In this document: positions 15,939-24,105 of the stretch, one piece after another | How positions within the stretch are numbered: the first letter of the stretch is position 1 | Layout of the letters: every line of letters starts with the position of its first letter | Source: Thalassobaculum sp. OXR-137 | GTDB taxonomy: Bacteria > Pseudomonadota > Alphaproteobacteria > Thalassobaculales > Thalassobaculaceae | Direction of reading: 5' to 3' | DNA length: 64,000 bases | Assembly (NCBI RefSeq): GCF_034377285.1 | Contig: NZ_CP139715.1 | Location: 3,642,001 to 3,706,000, forward strand | Position numbers and translations under genes: made by a program | The notes under the pieces: model-generated | Seen by the model: only the letters and a program-made list of their open reading frames with translations | Database searches by the model: none | What the model was told of the DNA's origin: nothing

Positions 15939-16571
15939 TCACTCCGGCCGCAACCCCCGCAGGATCACCTCCTCCATGAACCGCTCCGCGCCGGCGTAGC
16001 GCGCCGACTCGTCGGTTTCGCGGCCGAGCACGGCCTGAACCTGGGTGTCGAAATCGGCGTAGTGCTGGGTCGTGGCCCAGAGCGCGAAGATCAGGTGATA
16101 GGGGTCGTGCGGCGCCAGCTTGCCGTCGGCGATCCACGCGCGGATCACCGCCACCTTCTCGTCCACCAGGTCCTTCAACTCGCCTTCCAGCACGTCGCGG
16201 ATCAGCGGTGCGCCGGCCAGGATCTCGCCGGCGAACAGCCGCGACTCCTGTGGCCGTGCGCGCGACATCTCAAGCTTGCGGCGGATGTAGCCGCGGATCT
16301 CGGCCAGCGGCTCCCCGGCCGGGTCGAGGGCCATCAGCGGTTCCAGCCAGGTCTCCAGCGTGCGGCCGAGCACGGCGCGGTAGATCTGCTCCTTGCCGGG
16401 GAAGTAATAGATCAGGTTGGGCTTCGACATGCCCGCTCCGGCGGCGATCTCGTCCAGGGTCGCACCGGCGAAGCCGTTCTGGGCAAAGATGTCCAGGGCG
16501 GACGACAGAATCCGGCCTTCCTTCTCTTCTTGGATGCGGGTGCGGCGGCGGGTCTCTGCGGCGCGGGCCAT
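15939..16571 (-). CDS. rutR: TetR-family pyrimidine-responsive regulator RutR
   Basis: A 210-residue TetR-type regulator that aligns by eye along its whole length with E. coli RutR (212 residues). The helix-turn-helix region ILSSALDIFAQNGFAGATLDEIAAGAGMSKPNLIYYFPGK and the effector domain strings ESRLFAGEILAGAPLI, DEKVAVIRAWIADGKLAPHDPYHLIFALWATTQHYADF and ILRGLRPE are all characteristic. RutR senses uracil and thymine and leaves its operator when they bind. The start ATG 16571 follows GGAG; the 31 codons upstream in frame look non-coding. It is divergent from the N-carbamoyl hydrolase gene with a perfect RutR box between them. Confidence 0.93.
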   Translation of the reverse strand: MARAAETRRRTRIQEEKEGRILSSALDIFAQNGFAGATLDEIAAGAGMSKPNLIYYFPGKEQIYRAVLGRTLETWLEPLMALDPAGEPLAEIRGYIRRKLEMSRARPQESRLFAGEILAGAPLIRDVLEGELKDLVDEKVAVIRAWIADGKLAPHDPYHLIFALWATTQHYADFDTQVQAVLGRETDESARYAGAERFMEEVILRGLRPE

Positions 16572-16686
16572 GCGTCTCCGACGGTGTCTCCGGATCCCCG
16601 ATAGGCGCATGATTCTGCACAAAAATCGGGCAGGCGGCGGGTAAACTATGACCTTGACCGGCAACCATGGCCTGATAGCCTAGTTT

Positions 16687-16702
16687 TTGACCATTTGGTC
16701 AA
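16687..16702. promoter_or_regulatory. RutR box, perfect palindrome
   Basis: TTGACCATTTGGTCAA matches the E. coli RutR consensus TTGACCAnnTGGTCAA at every specified base. It lies 116 bp upstream of rutR and 103 bp upstream of the hydrolase gene on the other side, well placed to control both divergent transcripts. This supports autoregulation of rutR and uracil-inducible expression of the catabolic and transport genes to its right. Confidence 0.9.
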
Positions 16703-16804
16703 GGTCATATGATTACAGGCGGAAGTCGCGCGGCCCGCAACCCCCAAGCGGTTGGGGACCCAGGCGGGCGGGCGGACTCCCGAGCACGGAAGGGGGAGTC
16801 CGGT

Positions 16805-18052
16805 ATGTCGGCGGCGAGCAACCTGCGGATCAACGGCGATCGGCTGTGGGACAGCCTGATGGAGATGGCGAAGATCGGCCCCGGCATCGCCGGCGGCAAC
16901 AACCGCCAGACCCTTACCGACGAGGACGCCGAGGGCCGCGCCCTATTCCAGAAATGGTGCGAGGCCGAGGGCTGCACCATGGGCGTCGACAAGGCCGGCA
17001 ACATGTTCTTCCGGCGCGAGGGCACCGATCCCGACGCGCTGCCGGTCTATGTCGGCAGCCACCTGGACACCCAACCGACCGGGGGCAAGTACGACGGCGT
17101 TCTCGGCGTGCTCGGCGCGCTGGAGGTCGTGCGCAGCCTGAACGAGGCCGGCGTGAAGACCAAGCACCCGATCGTCGTGGTCAACTGGACCAACGAGGAG
17201 GGCACCCGCTTCGCCCCGGCGATGATGGCCTCGGGCGTGTTCGCCGGCATTCACACGCTCGACTGGGCCTATGCCCGCACCGATCGAGACGGCAAGAGCT
17301 TCGGCGACGAGCTGAAGCGCATCGGCTGGGTCGGCGACGAGGAGGTCGGCGCCCGCAAGATGAAGGCCTTCTTCGAGCTGCATATCGAGCAGGGGCCGAT
17401 CCTGGAGGCCGAGGGCAAGGATATCGGCGTCGTCACCCACGGCCAGGGGCTGACCTGGCTGCAGTTCACGATCACCGGCAAGGAGAGCCACACCGGCTCC
17501 ACCCCGATGCCGATGCGGGTGAACGCGGGGCTCGGCATGGCGCGGATCACCCAGCTGGTGGATGAGATCGCCTGGAGCCACGAGCCGCACGCCGTGGGCG
17601 CCATCGGCCATTGCGAGATCTATCCGAATTCCCGGAACATCATTCCCGGCCGCGCCGTCTTCACCGTCGATTTCCGCTCCCCCGACAAGGCTATCATCGA
17701 GGATATGGAGACCCGCCTGAAGGAAGGCGCGCAGAAGATCTGCGACGAGATCGGCCTCACCATGGAAGTCGAGAAGGTCGGCGGCTTCGACCCCGTCGAG
17801 TTCGACGAAGGCTGCGTGACCATGATCCGCGAGGCCGCCGAGCGGCTCGGCTACAGCCACCGCAATCTGGTCTCCGGCGCCGGCCACGACGCCTGCTGGA
17901 TCAACCGGGTGGCGCCGACCGCCATGGTCATGTGCCCCTGCGTCGACGGCTTGAGCCACAACGAGGCGGAAGAGATCTCTCCGGACTGGGCGCGGGCCGG
18001 CACTGACGTGCTGTTCCAGGCCGTGGTGGAAGCGGCGGAGATCGTCGCCTGA
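16805..18052 (+). CDS. Zn-dependent N-carbamoyl-beta-alanine amidohydrolase (beta-ureidopropionase)
   Basis: A 415-residue M20-type amidase of the HyuC/AmaB/PydC family. Metal ligands and catalytic residues are in YVGSHLDTQPTGGKYDG, NWTNEEGTRFAP, FFELHIEQGPILE and the C-terminal GLSHNEAE. It should hydrolyse N-carbamoyl-beta-alanine (or the beta-aminoisobutyrate analogue) to the amino acid, CO2 and ammonia, the third step of reductive pyrimidine degradation. The family also includes allantoate and N-carbamoyl-L-amino-acid hydrolases, but the dihydropyrimidinase directly downstream and the RutR box upstream favour the pyrimidine role. ATG 16805 follows GGGGGAG; the frame is open 32 codons upstream without family similarity. 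Confidence 0.9.
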   Translation: MSAASNLRINGDRLWDSLMEMAKIGPGIAGGNNRQTLTDEDAEGRALFQKWCEAEGCTMGVDKAGNMFFRREGTDPDALPVYVGSHLDTQPTGGKYDGVLGVLGALEVVRSLNEAGVKTKHPIVVVNWTNEEGTRFAPAMMASGVFAGIHTLDWAYARTDRDGKSFGDELKRIGWVGDEEVGARKMKAFFELHIEQGPILEAEGKDIGVVTHGQGLTWLQFTITGKESHTGSTPMPMRVNAGLGMARITQLVDEIAWSHEPHAVGAIGHCEIYPNSRNIIPGRAVFTVDFRSPDKAIIEDMETRLKEGAQKICDEIGLTMEVEKVGGFDPVEFDEGCVTMIREAAERLGYSHRNLVSGAGHDACWINRVAPTAMVMCPCVDGLSHNEAEEISPDWARAGTDVLFQAVVEAAEIVA

Positions 18053-18097
18053 GCTAACGTCACAGAAGAAAATCCGCACGAGGCAGAGGAGGAATAG

Positions 18098-19555
18098 ATG
18101 GCGAGCAAGGTGATCAAGGGCGGGACCGTCGTCACCGCCGATCTGACCTTCGAGGCGGATGTCCTGGTGGAGGGCGGCAAGATCACGGCCGTGGGCCCGA
18201 ACCTGTCCGGCGACGAGGTGCTGGACGCGGTCGGCTGCTACGTGATGCCGGGCGGCATCGACCCCCACACCCATATGGAAATGCCCTTCATGGGCACCTA
18301 TTCCGCCGACGATTTCGAGAGCGGCACCCGCGCCGGCCTCTCTGGTGGGACCACCATGGTGGTCGACTTCTGCCTACCGGCGCCGGGCCAGTCGCTGCTG
18401 GAGGCGATGCAGGCCTGGGACAACAAGTCGTCCAAGGCCTGCGCCGACTATTCCTTCCACATGGCCATCACCTGGTGGGGCGAGCAGGTCTGGAAGGAGA
18501 TGGAAACGGTGGTCGATCGCGGCATCACCACCTTCAAGCACTTCATGGCCTATAAAGGCGCGCTGATGATCGACGACGACGAGATGTACTCGTCGTTCCA
18601 GCGCTGCGCCGATCTGGGGGCCATGCCCCTGGTCCATGCGGAGAACGGCGACGTGGTCGCCCAGCTCCAGGCCAAGCTGATGGCCGAGGGCAATACCGGG
18701 CCGGAGGCGCATGCCTATTCCCGCCCGCCGGAAGTGGAAGGCGAGGCGGCGAACCGCGCCATCATGATCGCCGACATGGCCGGTGTGCCGCTCTACATCG
18801 TTCATGTGTCCTGCGAGGAGGCCCACGAGGCGATCCGCCGGGCCCGGCAGAAGGGCATCCGCGTCTTCGGCGAGCCGCTGATCCAGCATCTGGTGCTGGA
18901 CGAGAGCGAGTATCAGCACCCGGATTGGGACCATGCCGCCCGCCGGGTGATGTCGCCGCCGTTCCGCTCCAAGCTGCATCAGGACGGCCTGTGGGCCGGT
19001 CTTGCCGCCGGCAGCCTGCAGGTGGTCGCCACCGACCATTGCGCCTTCACCACCGAGCAGAAGCGCTACGGCGTGGGCGACTTCACCAAGATCCCGAACG
19101 GCACCGGCGGCCTGGAAGACCGTCTGCCGGTGCTCTGGACCCGGGGGGTGAATACCGGCCGGCTGACCATGAACGAGTTCGTGGCCGTCACCTCCACCAA
19201 CATCGCCAAGATCCTGAACATGTACCCGCGCAAAGGCGCGATCCGCGAGGGCTCCGACGCGGATATCGTGGTGTGGGACCCGAAGCGCTCGAAGACGATC
19301 TCAGCCGGCAACCAGCAGTCGGTCATCGACTACAACGTGTTCGAGGGGATCGAGGTCACCGGCCTGCCGCGCTTCACCCTGACCCGCGGCGAGGTGGCCA
19401 TCGTCGAGAGCGAGGTGAAGGCGAAGCCGGGCCACGGCGAGTTCGTGAAGCGGCCGGCCAACCCGGCCCCGAACCGGGCGCTGTCGACCTGGAAGGAGAT
19501 CACCGCGCCGCGCAAGGTGATCCGCGACCCGGCCAAGATGCCGGCCGGCGTCTGA
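18098..19555 (+). CDS. dihydropyrimidinase
   Basis: A 485-residue amidohydrolase-superfamily enzyme of normal dihydropyrimidinase length. The binuclear zinc site is visible: GGIDPHTHMEMPFMG near residue 60, the carboxylated lysine in FKHFMAYKGALM near 150, His in MPLVHAENGD near 180 and VHVSCEEAHEAI near 235, and the Asp in VVATDHCAF near 312. It opens dihydrouracil and dihydrothymine to N-carbamoyl-beta-amino acids, step two of the pathway. GAGGAGG precedes ATG 18098, 45 bp after the preceding gene. Hydantoinase activity is common in the family. A GGCCGGCC stem-loop lies just downstream, before the ABC transporter genes. Confidence 0.95.
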   Translation: MASKVIKGGTVVTADLTFEADVLVEGGKITAVGPNLSGDEVLDAVGCYVMPGGIDPHTHMEMPFMGTYSADDFESGTRAGLSGGTTMVVDFCLPAPGQSLLEAMQAWDNKSSKACADYSFHMAITWWGEQVWKEMETVVDRGITTFKHFMAYKGALMIDDDEMYSSFQRCADLGAMPLVHAENGDVVAQLQAKLMAEGNTGPEAHAYSRPPEVEGEAANRAIMIADMAGVPLYIVHVSCEEAHEAIRRARQKGIRVFGEPLIQHLVLDESEYQHPDWDHAARRVMSPPFRSKLHQDGLWAGLAAGSLQVVATDHCAFTTEQKRYGVGDFTKIPNGTGGLEDRLPVLWTRGVNTGRLTMNEFVAVTSTNIAKILNMYPRKGAIREGSDADIVVWDPKRSKTISAGNQQSVIDYNVFEGIEVTGLPRFTLTRGEVAIVESEVKAKPGHGEFVKRPANPAPNRALSTWKEITAPRKVIRDPAKMPAGV

Positions 19556-19574
19556 TCCCGCCTTTCGGTCCCCA

Positions 19575-19598
19575 GGCCGGCCGACGGAATGGCCGGCC
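19575..19598 (+). other. intercistronic stem-loop GGCCGGCC-N8-GGCCGGCC
   Basis: An 8 bp perfect GC stem with an 8 nt loop sits in the 77 bp between the dihydropyrimidinase stop and the TTG start of the ABC ATPase. There is no T-run after it, so it is not a typical intrinsic terminator. It could stabilise upstream mRNA or reduce read-through into the transporter genes. Confidence 0.5.
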
Positions 19599-19632
19599 GG
19601 CGCAACGATAGAACGCCAAGGAGGGCGTCGCC

Positions 19633-20454
19633 TTGAACCTTGCCTCGCCCAGCGCTTCCGCACCTTCCGGCGTACCGGTCATCCGGGCCGAGCATCTGGA
19701 CCTGACGTTCCAGACCGGCGACGGACCGGTTCAGGCGCTGAGCGATGTGTCGCTGACCATCGACAAGGGCGATTTCGTCTCGTTCATCGGCCCCTCCGGC
19801 TGCGGCAAGACCACCCTGCTGCGGGTGATCGCCGACCTGGAGCAGCCGACCGGCGGCTACATTTCGGTCAACGGCGTCTCGCCGGAGCAGGCGCGGCTGA
19901 ACCGGGCCTACGGCTATGTGTTCCAGGCGGCCGGTCTGTATCCCTGGCGCACCATCGCCCGCAACGTGGCGCTGCCGCTGGAGATCATGGGCTATTCCAA
20001 GGCCGAGCAGCGCGAGCGCATCGCCCGGACCCTGGAGCTGGTCAACCTGACCGGCTTCGAGAACAAGTTCCCCTGGCAGCTTTCCGGCGGCATGCAGCAG
20101 CGCGCCTCCATCGCCCGGGCGCTGTCCTTCGACGCCGACATCCTGCTGATGGACGAGCCGTTCGGGGCGCTGGACGAGATCGTGCGCGACCACCTGAACG
20201 AGCAGCTCCTGCAGCTCTGGGCGCGGACCACCAAGACCATCGCCTTCGTCACCCACTCGATCCCCGAGGCGGTCTACCTCTCCACCAAGATCGTCGTCAT
20301 GTCGCCTCGGCCGGGCCGGGTCACCGACGTGATCGAGAGCACCCTGCCGCGCGAGCGCCCGCTCGACATCCGCGAGACACCCGAGTTTCTGGAAATCGCC
20401 CACCGGGTGCGCGAAGGGCTGCGGGCCGGTCATTCCTACGAGGACGCGGAATGA
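19633..20454 (+). CDS. ABC importer ATP-binding protein (TauB/SsuB type)
   Basis: A 273-residue ATPase with Walker A GPSGCGKTT, Q-loop in YVFQAAGLYPW, signature LSGGMQQR, Walker B ILLMDEPFGALDE and switch His in FVTHSIPEA. I start it at TTG 19633, which has AAGGAGGG 8 bp upstream and no nearby ATG alternative. It is the first of four genes for a nitrate/taurine/pyrimidine-class importer, overlapping the first permease by 4 bp. The position after two pyrimidine catabolic genes under a RutR box suggests import of a pyrimidine or a ureido intermediate. Confidence 0.93.
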   Translation: MNLASPSASAPSGVPVIRAEHLDLTFQTGDGPVQALSDVSLTIDKGDFVSFIGPSGCGKTTLLRVIADLEQPTGGYISVNGVSPEQARLNRAYGYVFQAAGLYPWRTIARNVALPLEIMGYSKAEQRERIARTLELVNLTGFENKFPWQLSGGMQQRASIARALSFDADILLMDEPFGALDEIVRDHLNEQLLQLWARTTKTIAFVTHSIPEAVYLSTKIVVMSPRPGRVTDVIESTLPRERPLDIRETPEFLEIAHRVREGLRAGHSYEDAE

Positions 20455-21326
20455 CGGCGGGGGGCGGCAAGACCTTTCCCATTCTGGTCGTCGTCGCGGC
20501 GATCGTCTGCATCTGGTACGCCGCGACAATCTGGCTGAACACGCCGTGGCAGTTGGGCGTCTACGAACGCGAGGGGCGGGACTGGGCCGCCGCCGATCTG
20601 GTCGTCGACACCATGGCGCAGGAGCGCCCGGTCCTGCCGTCGCCGCATCAGGTGGCGGTGGAGATCTGGCAGACCACGGCGGAGAAGAAGGTCACCTCCA
20701 AGCGCAGTCTTGTCTACCACGCCTGGATCACGCTCTCGGCGACCCTGGCCGGCTTCGCGATGGGCACGGTGCTGGGCGTCGTGCTGGCCGTCGCCATCGT
20801 CCACAACCGGGCGACCGACCGTTCCGTCATGCCCTGGGTGATCGCCAGCCAGACCATCCCGATCCTGGCGATCGCGCCGATGATCATCGTGGTGCTGAAT
20901 GCGGTCGGCCTGTCCGGCTTGCTGCCCAAGGCGCTGATCTCCACCTATCTCAGCTTCTTCCCTATCGTCGTCGGCATGGTGAAGGGGCTGCGCGCGCCGG
21001 AGGCGATCCAGCTCGACCTGATGCGCACCTACAGCGCCTCCACCTCCCAGGTGTTCTGGAAACTGCGCTGGCCGCATTCCATGCCCTATCTCTTCGCCTC
21101 CATGAAGGTGGCCGTGGCCATCAGCCTGGTCGGCGCCATCGTCGGCGAGCTGCCGACCGGAGCCGTCGCCGGGCTCGGCGCGCGGCTGCTGGCGGGCTCG
21201 TATTACGGCCAGACGGTGCAGATCTGGTCGGCGCTGATCGTCGCTGCCGTCCTGGCGGCGATGCTGGTCGCCATCGTCGGGCTCGCCGGGAGCTACGTGT
21301 CCCGGCGCATGGGGGTGCGGCCATGA
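20451..21326 (+). CDS. ABC importer permease 1
   Basis: A 291-residue inner membrane permease of the BPD_transp_1 class. An N-terminal helix (FPILVVVAAIVCIWYAATIWL) is followed by a periplasmic stretch and five or so helices. The EAA loop that docks on the ATPase reads DLMRTYSASTSQVFWKLRWPHSMP. The gene overlaps the ATPase upstream and the second permease downstream by 4 bp each (ATGA), so expression is tightly coupled and a permease heterodimer is likely. Confidence 0.9.
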   Translation: MTAGGGKTFPILVVVAAIVCIWYAATIWLNTPWQLGVYEREGRDWAAADLVVDTMAQERPVLPSPHQVAVEIWQTTAEKKVTSKRSLVYHAWITLSATLAGFAMGTVLGVVLAVAIVHNRATDRSVMPWVIASQTIPILAIAPMIIVVLNAVGLSGLLPKALISTYLSFFPIVVGMVKGLRAPEAIQLDLMRTYSASTSQVFWKLRWPHSMPYLFASMKVAVAISLVGAIVGELPTGAVAGLGARLLAGSYYGQTVQIWSALIVAAVLAAMLVAIVGLAGSYVSRRMGVRP

Positions 21327-22408
21327 CCCGGCTGCAGAGCGGCCTCGCGGCGGCCATCGGGCTGCTGGGCCTGCTCGGGCTGGTGCTGCCGCTGTCGGCG
21401 CAGACGGGGCTGACCGACACGCCGTTTCTCACCATCTTCGCGCTGCTCTGCGTGGTGAGCCTCGTGCGGTTCCGTTTTCCGCTGCCGGTTCTTGTGGACG
21501 GCTGCCTGACCCTGGCCGCCGGGATCGCGCTGCTCATGGCCCTCACGGTGATCGATCGGGGAGGTGCCGGATACTGGTGCCTCGCCGTGGCCGGTTGGCT
21601 CTCTGCCTGGCTGTTCGTGGAGCGGCTGACCGCTTCGGGGCGGGGAGGGCGTTGGACCGCACTCGCCGTGCCGGTGCTGTTCGGCGTCACCCTGCTGGTG
21701 CTGTGGGAGGTGATCACCCGGGGGCTGAATGTGCCCATGGTCCTGCTGCCGCCGCCCTCGGCCATCGGCGCCCGCTTCGCCGCGTCGATCCCGATCCTGT
21801 GGGCCGACTTCCAGCAGACCTTCCTGAAGGCCGTGCTGATCGGCTACGCGCTCGGCTGCGGCTCGGCCTTCCTCGTCGCCATCGCCATCGACCGCTCGCC
21901 CTTCCTGCAGCGCGGCTTGCTGCCGGTCGGAAACCTGATCTCGGCCCTGCCGATCATCGGCATCGCTCCGATCATGGTCATGTGGTTCGGCTTCGACTGG
22001 CCGTCCAAGGCGGCGGTGGTCATCGTCATGACCTTCTTCCCGATGCTGGTGAACACGGTCGCCGGCCTTGCCGAGGCCGGGCGGATGGAGCGCGATCTGA
22101 TGCGCACCTACGCGGCCGGCTATTGGCAGACCCTGGTGAAGCTGCGGCTGCCGGCGGCGGCGCCCTTCATCTTCAACGCGCTGAAGATCAACTCCACCCT
22201 GGCGCTGATCGGTGCCATCGTGGCGGAGTTCTTCGGCACCCCCATCGTCGGGATGGGGTTCCGCATTTCCACCGAAGTCGGCCGCATGAATGTCGACATG
22301 GTGTGGGCTGAGATCGCGGTGGCCGCAGTGGCCGGCTCCGCGTTTTTCGGTGCCGTCGCGCTCGTGGAGCGGGCCGTCACCTTCTGGCATCCGTCGAACC
22401 GGGCCTGA
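21323..22408 (+). CDS. ABC importer permease 2, with extra N-terminal helices
   Basis: A 361-residue permease, longer than its partner. Residues about 1-110 contain roughly four additional hydrophobic helices before the standard BPD_transp_1 core. The EAA loop reads ERDLMRTYAAGYWQTLVKLRLPAAAPFIF. ATG 21323 overlaps the stop of permease 1; the frame remains open far upstream in the wrong register of the preceding gene, so this start is preferred. The N-terminal extension is seen in other THI5-type importers. Substrate specificity probably lies mainly in the binding protein encoded 50 bp downstream. Confidence 0.88.
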   Translation: MTRLQSGLAAAIGLLGLLGLVLPLSAQTGLTDTPFLTIFALLCVVSLVRFRFPLPVLVDGCLTLAAGIALLMALTVIDRGGAGYWCLAVAGWLSAWLFVERLTASGRGGRWTALAVPVLFGVTLLVLWEVITRGLNVPMVLLPPPSAIGARFAASIPILWADFQQTFLKAVLIGYALGCGSAFLVAIAIDRSPFLQRGLLPVGNLISALPIIGIAPIMVMWFGFDWPSKAAVVIVMTFFPMLVNTVAGLAEAGRMERDLMRTYAAGYWQTLVKLRLPAAAPFIFNALKINSTLALIGAIVAEFFGTPIVGMGFRISTEVGRMNVDMVWAEIAVAAVAGSAFFGAVALVERAVTFWHPSNRA

Positions 22409-22458
22409 CCAAACCGGCCCGGCGCGCGGATGCGTCAACAAGAACAGGGAGCACAGAC

Positions 22459-23448
22459 ATGCGCAGACTGATTGCAGGAGCCGTATTGGGAGTGATGGGT
22501 CTGGCCGCCTCCCAGGCCATGGCGGCGGACGAGGTGACGCTGCAGCTGAAATGGGTCACCCAGGCCCAGTTCGCCGGCTATTACGTGGCCAAGGACAAGG
22601 GATTCTACGACGAGGAAAATCTCGACGTCACCATCAAGCCGGGCGGCCCGGACATCGCCCCGCCGCAGGTGATCGCCGGCGGCGGTGCCGACGTGATCAT
22701 CGACTGGATGCCGTCCGCGCTCGCCAGCCGCGAGAAGGGCGTGCCGCTGGTCAACATCGCCCAGCCGTTCAAGAGCTCGGGCATGATGCTGACCTGCCGC
22801 AAGGACACCGGCATCACCAAGCCGGCCGACTTCAAGGGCAAGACCCTGGGCGTGTGGTTCTACGGCAACGAGTATCCCTTCCTGTCCTGGATGGCCCAGC
22901 TCGGCATCCCGACCGACGGCTCGGCCGAGGGGGTGAAGGTGCTCAAGCAGGGTTTCAACGTCGATCCGCTGCTGCAGAAGCAGGCCGATTGCGTGTCGAC
23001 CATGACCTATAACGAGTACTGGCAGATCATCGACGCCGGCATTCCCGCCGAAGAACTGGTGGTGTTCAAGTACCAGGAGCAGGGTGTCGCCACGCTCGAG
23101 GACGGCCTCTATGTGATGGAGGACAAGCTCCAGGATCCGGCTTTCGTGGACAAGATGGTCCGCTTCGTGCGCGCCTCCATGAAGGGCTGGAAATGGGCGG
23201 AAGCGAACCCGGACGCGGCGGCCGAGATCGTGCTCGACAACGACGCGAGCGGTGCCCAGACCGAGAAGCACCAGAAGCGCATGATGGGCGAGATCGCCAA
23301 GCTGACCGCCGGCTCGAACGGCGCGCTGGCCGAGGCCGACTACACCCGCACGGTCGACACCCTGCTGGCCGGCGGCTCCGACCCGGTGATCTCCAAGAAG
23401 CCGGAAGGTGCCTGGACCCACGCGATCACCGACGAGGCGCTGAAGTGA
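22459..23448 (+). CDS. periplasmic substrate-binding protein, THI5/NMT1-like (candidate pyrimidine binder)
   Basis: A 329-residue exported protein. The signal peptide is clear (MRRLIAGAVLGVMGLAAS, cleavage after AMA near residue 23). The mature N-terminus reads VTLQLKWVTQAQFAGYYVAKDKGFYDEENL, the hallmark of the THI5/NMT1 and ThiY group that binds pyrimidine precursors, riboflavin or related rings. Later aromatic residues (WFYGNEYPFLSW, NEYWQ) could line the ligand pocket. AGGGAGC precedes ATG 22459. Genomic position after pyrimidine catabolic genes argues for uracil, thymine, dihydropyrimidine or an N-carbamoyl derivative as ligand. An intrinsic terminator follows, closing the operon. Confidence 0.85.
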   Translation: MRRLIAGAVLGVMGLAASQAMAADEVTLQLKWVTQAQFAGYYVAKDKGFYDEENLDVTIKPGGPDIAPPQVIAGGGADVIIDWMPSALASREKGVPLVNIAQPFKSSGMMLTCRKDTGITKPADFKGKTLGVWFYGNEYPFLSWMAQLGIPTDGSAEGVKVLKQGFNVDPLLQKQADCVSTMTYNEYWQIIDAGIPAEELVVFKYQEQGVATLEDGLYVMEDKLQDPAFVDKMVRFVRASMKGWKWAEANPDAAAEIVLDNDASGAQTEKHQKRMMGEIAKLTAGSNGALAEADYTRTVDTLLAGGSDPVISKKPEGAWTHAITDEALK

Positions 23449-23494
23449 GGTTGGGTGTGTAACCGACCGCCCGATCGGTTCTGAACGACATCGA

Positions 23495-23525
23495 AGCCCG
23501 GCCCGGGCACCTGGGCCGGGCTTTT
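23495..23525 (+). terminator. intrinsic terminator of the pyrimidine operon
   Basis: A 10 bp perfect stem AGCCCGGCCC / GGGCCGGGCT with an 8 nt loop is followed by TTTT, 47 bp after the binding-protein stop codon. Confidence 0.85.
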
Positions 23526-23542
23526 CACATCCGCTCCCCCCT

Positions 23543-23616
23543 CGTCATCCCGAACTCGTTTCGGGACCTTGCAGTGCTTGGGTGGGGTGAGGTCCCGAAA
23601 CAAGTTCGGGATGACG
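23543..23616. repeat. palindromic repeat, type A, copy 1
   Basis: A 74 bp inverted repeat. The left arm begins CGTCATCCCGAACTCGTTTC and continues GGGACC; the right arm is its complement with one mismatch (CAAGTTCGGGATGACG at the end). It lies 34 bp past the downstream end of the GIY-YIG gene; a second copy is on the upstream side of that gene at 23999-24072. Confidence 0.93.
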
Positions 23617-23650
23617 GGTGAAGGGGAGAAGGCTCAGGGGCAGGGACCCG

Positions 23651-23932
23651 CTAGTCACCCGGCCAGAGGTCCAACCACTCGGGATTGCCCTGTTCGATCA
23701 GGGCGATCTTCCAATCCCGATGCCAGTTCTTGAGCTGCTTCTCGCGCCGGATCGCCGCCTCCATCGTCGGTGGATGTTCGTAGTAGACAACCCGCCGCAG
23801 CTTGTATTTGGACGCGAAGGCGGACCCTTCTCCGCGTCGATGCTGGCTGATCCTGCGGGCAGGGTTGCTGGTCACGCCGATATACAAGGTTCCGCGCGTT
23901 TTATTGGTGACGATGTAGACCGTGGGCAGCAT
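23651..23932 (-). CDS. GIY-YIG domain endonuclease-like protein
   Basis: A 93-residue protein that is essentially one GIY-YIG domain. Motifs are PTVYIVTNKTRGTLYIGVTSNP (the two Tyr), the Arg in PARRISQHRRGEG, and the metal-binding Glu in TMEAAIRREKQLKNW. These domains cut DNA using one divalent metal. I take ATG 23932; the frame stays open upstream through the type A palindrome (where the repeat itself encodes RNKFGMT) and longer starts would translate repeat sequence. Stand-alone domains of this size (YhbQ/UPF0213 type) are widespread with poorly defined roles. The gene is flanked by one palindrome on each side, which suggests mobilisation or co-inheritance with them. Confidence 0.85.
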   Translation of the reverse strand: MLPTVYIVTNKTRGTLYIGVTSNPARRISQHRRGEGSAFASKYKLRRVVYYEHPPTMEAAIRREKQLKNWHRDWKIALIEQGNPEWLDLWPGD

Positions 23933-23998
23933 GCCGACGCTATGGAACGGCCACCGTACTTTTCCAGCATCGGTCCGCTTGCCCCGCACACCCCACCC

Positions 23999-24072
23999 CG
24001 TCATCCCGAACTTGTTTCGGGACCTCACCCCGTCCAACCGCCTTGGGGTCCCGAAACAAGTTCGGGATGACG
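23999..24072. repeat. palindromic repeat, type A, copy 2
   Basis: A 74 bp element of the same length and arm sequence as copy 1 (begins CGTCATCCCGAACTTGTTTC), in the 173 bp between the GIY-YIG start and the end of the response regulator gene. Together the two copies bracket the GIY-YIG gene. Confidence 0.93.
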
Positions 24073-24105
24073 ATGCAAGCTGGAGACAGGACCCGCAGTC
24101 GCCGT

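Noticed and set aside
23543-24072. CRISPR array
   Set aside because: There are only two palindromic copies about 380 bp apart with a gene between them, and no regular short spacers.
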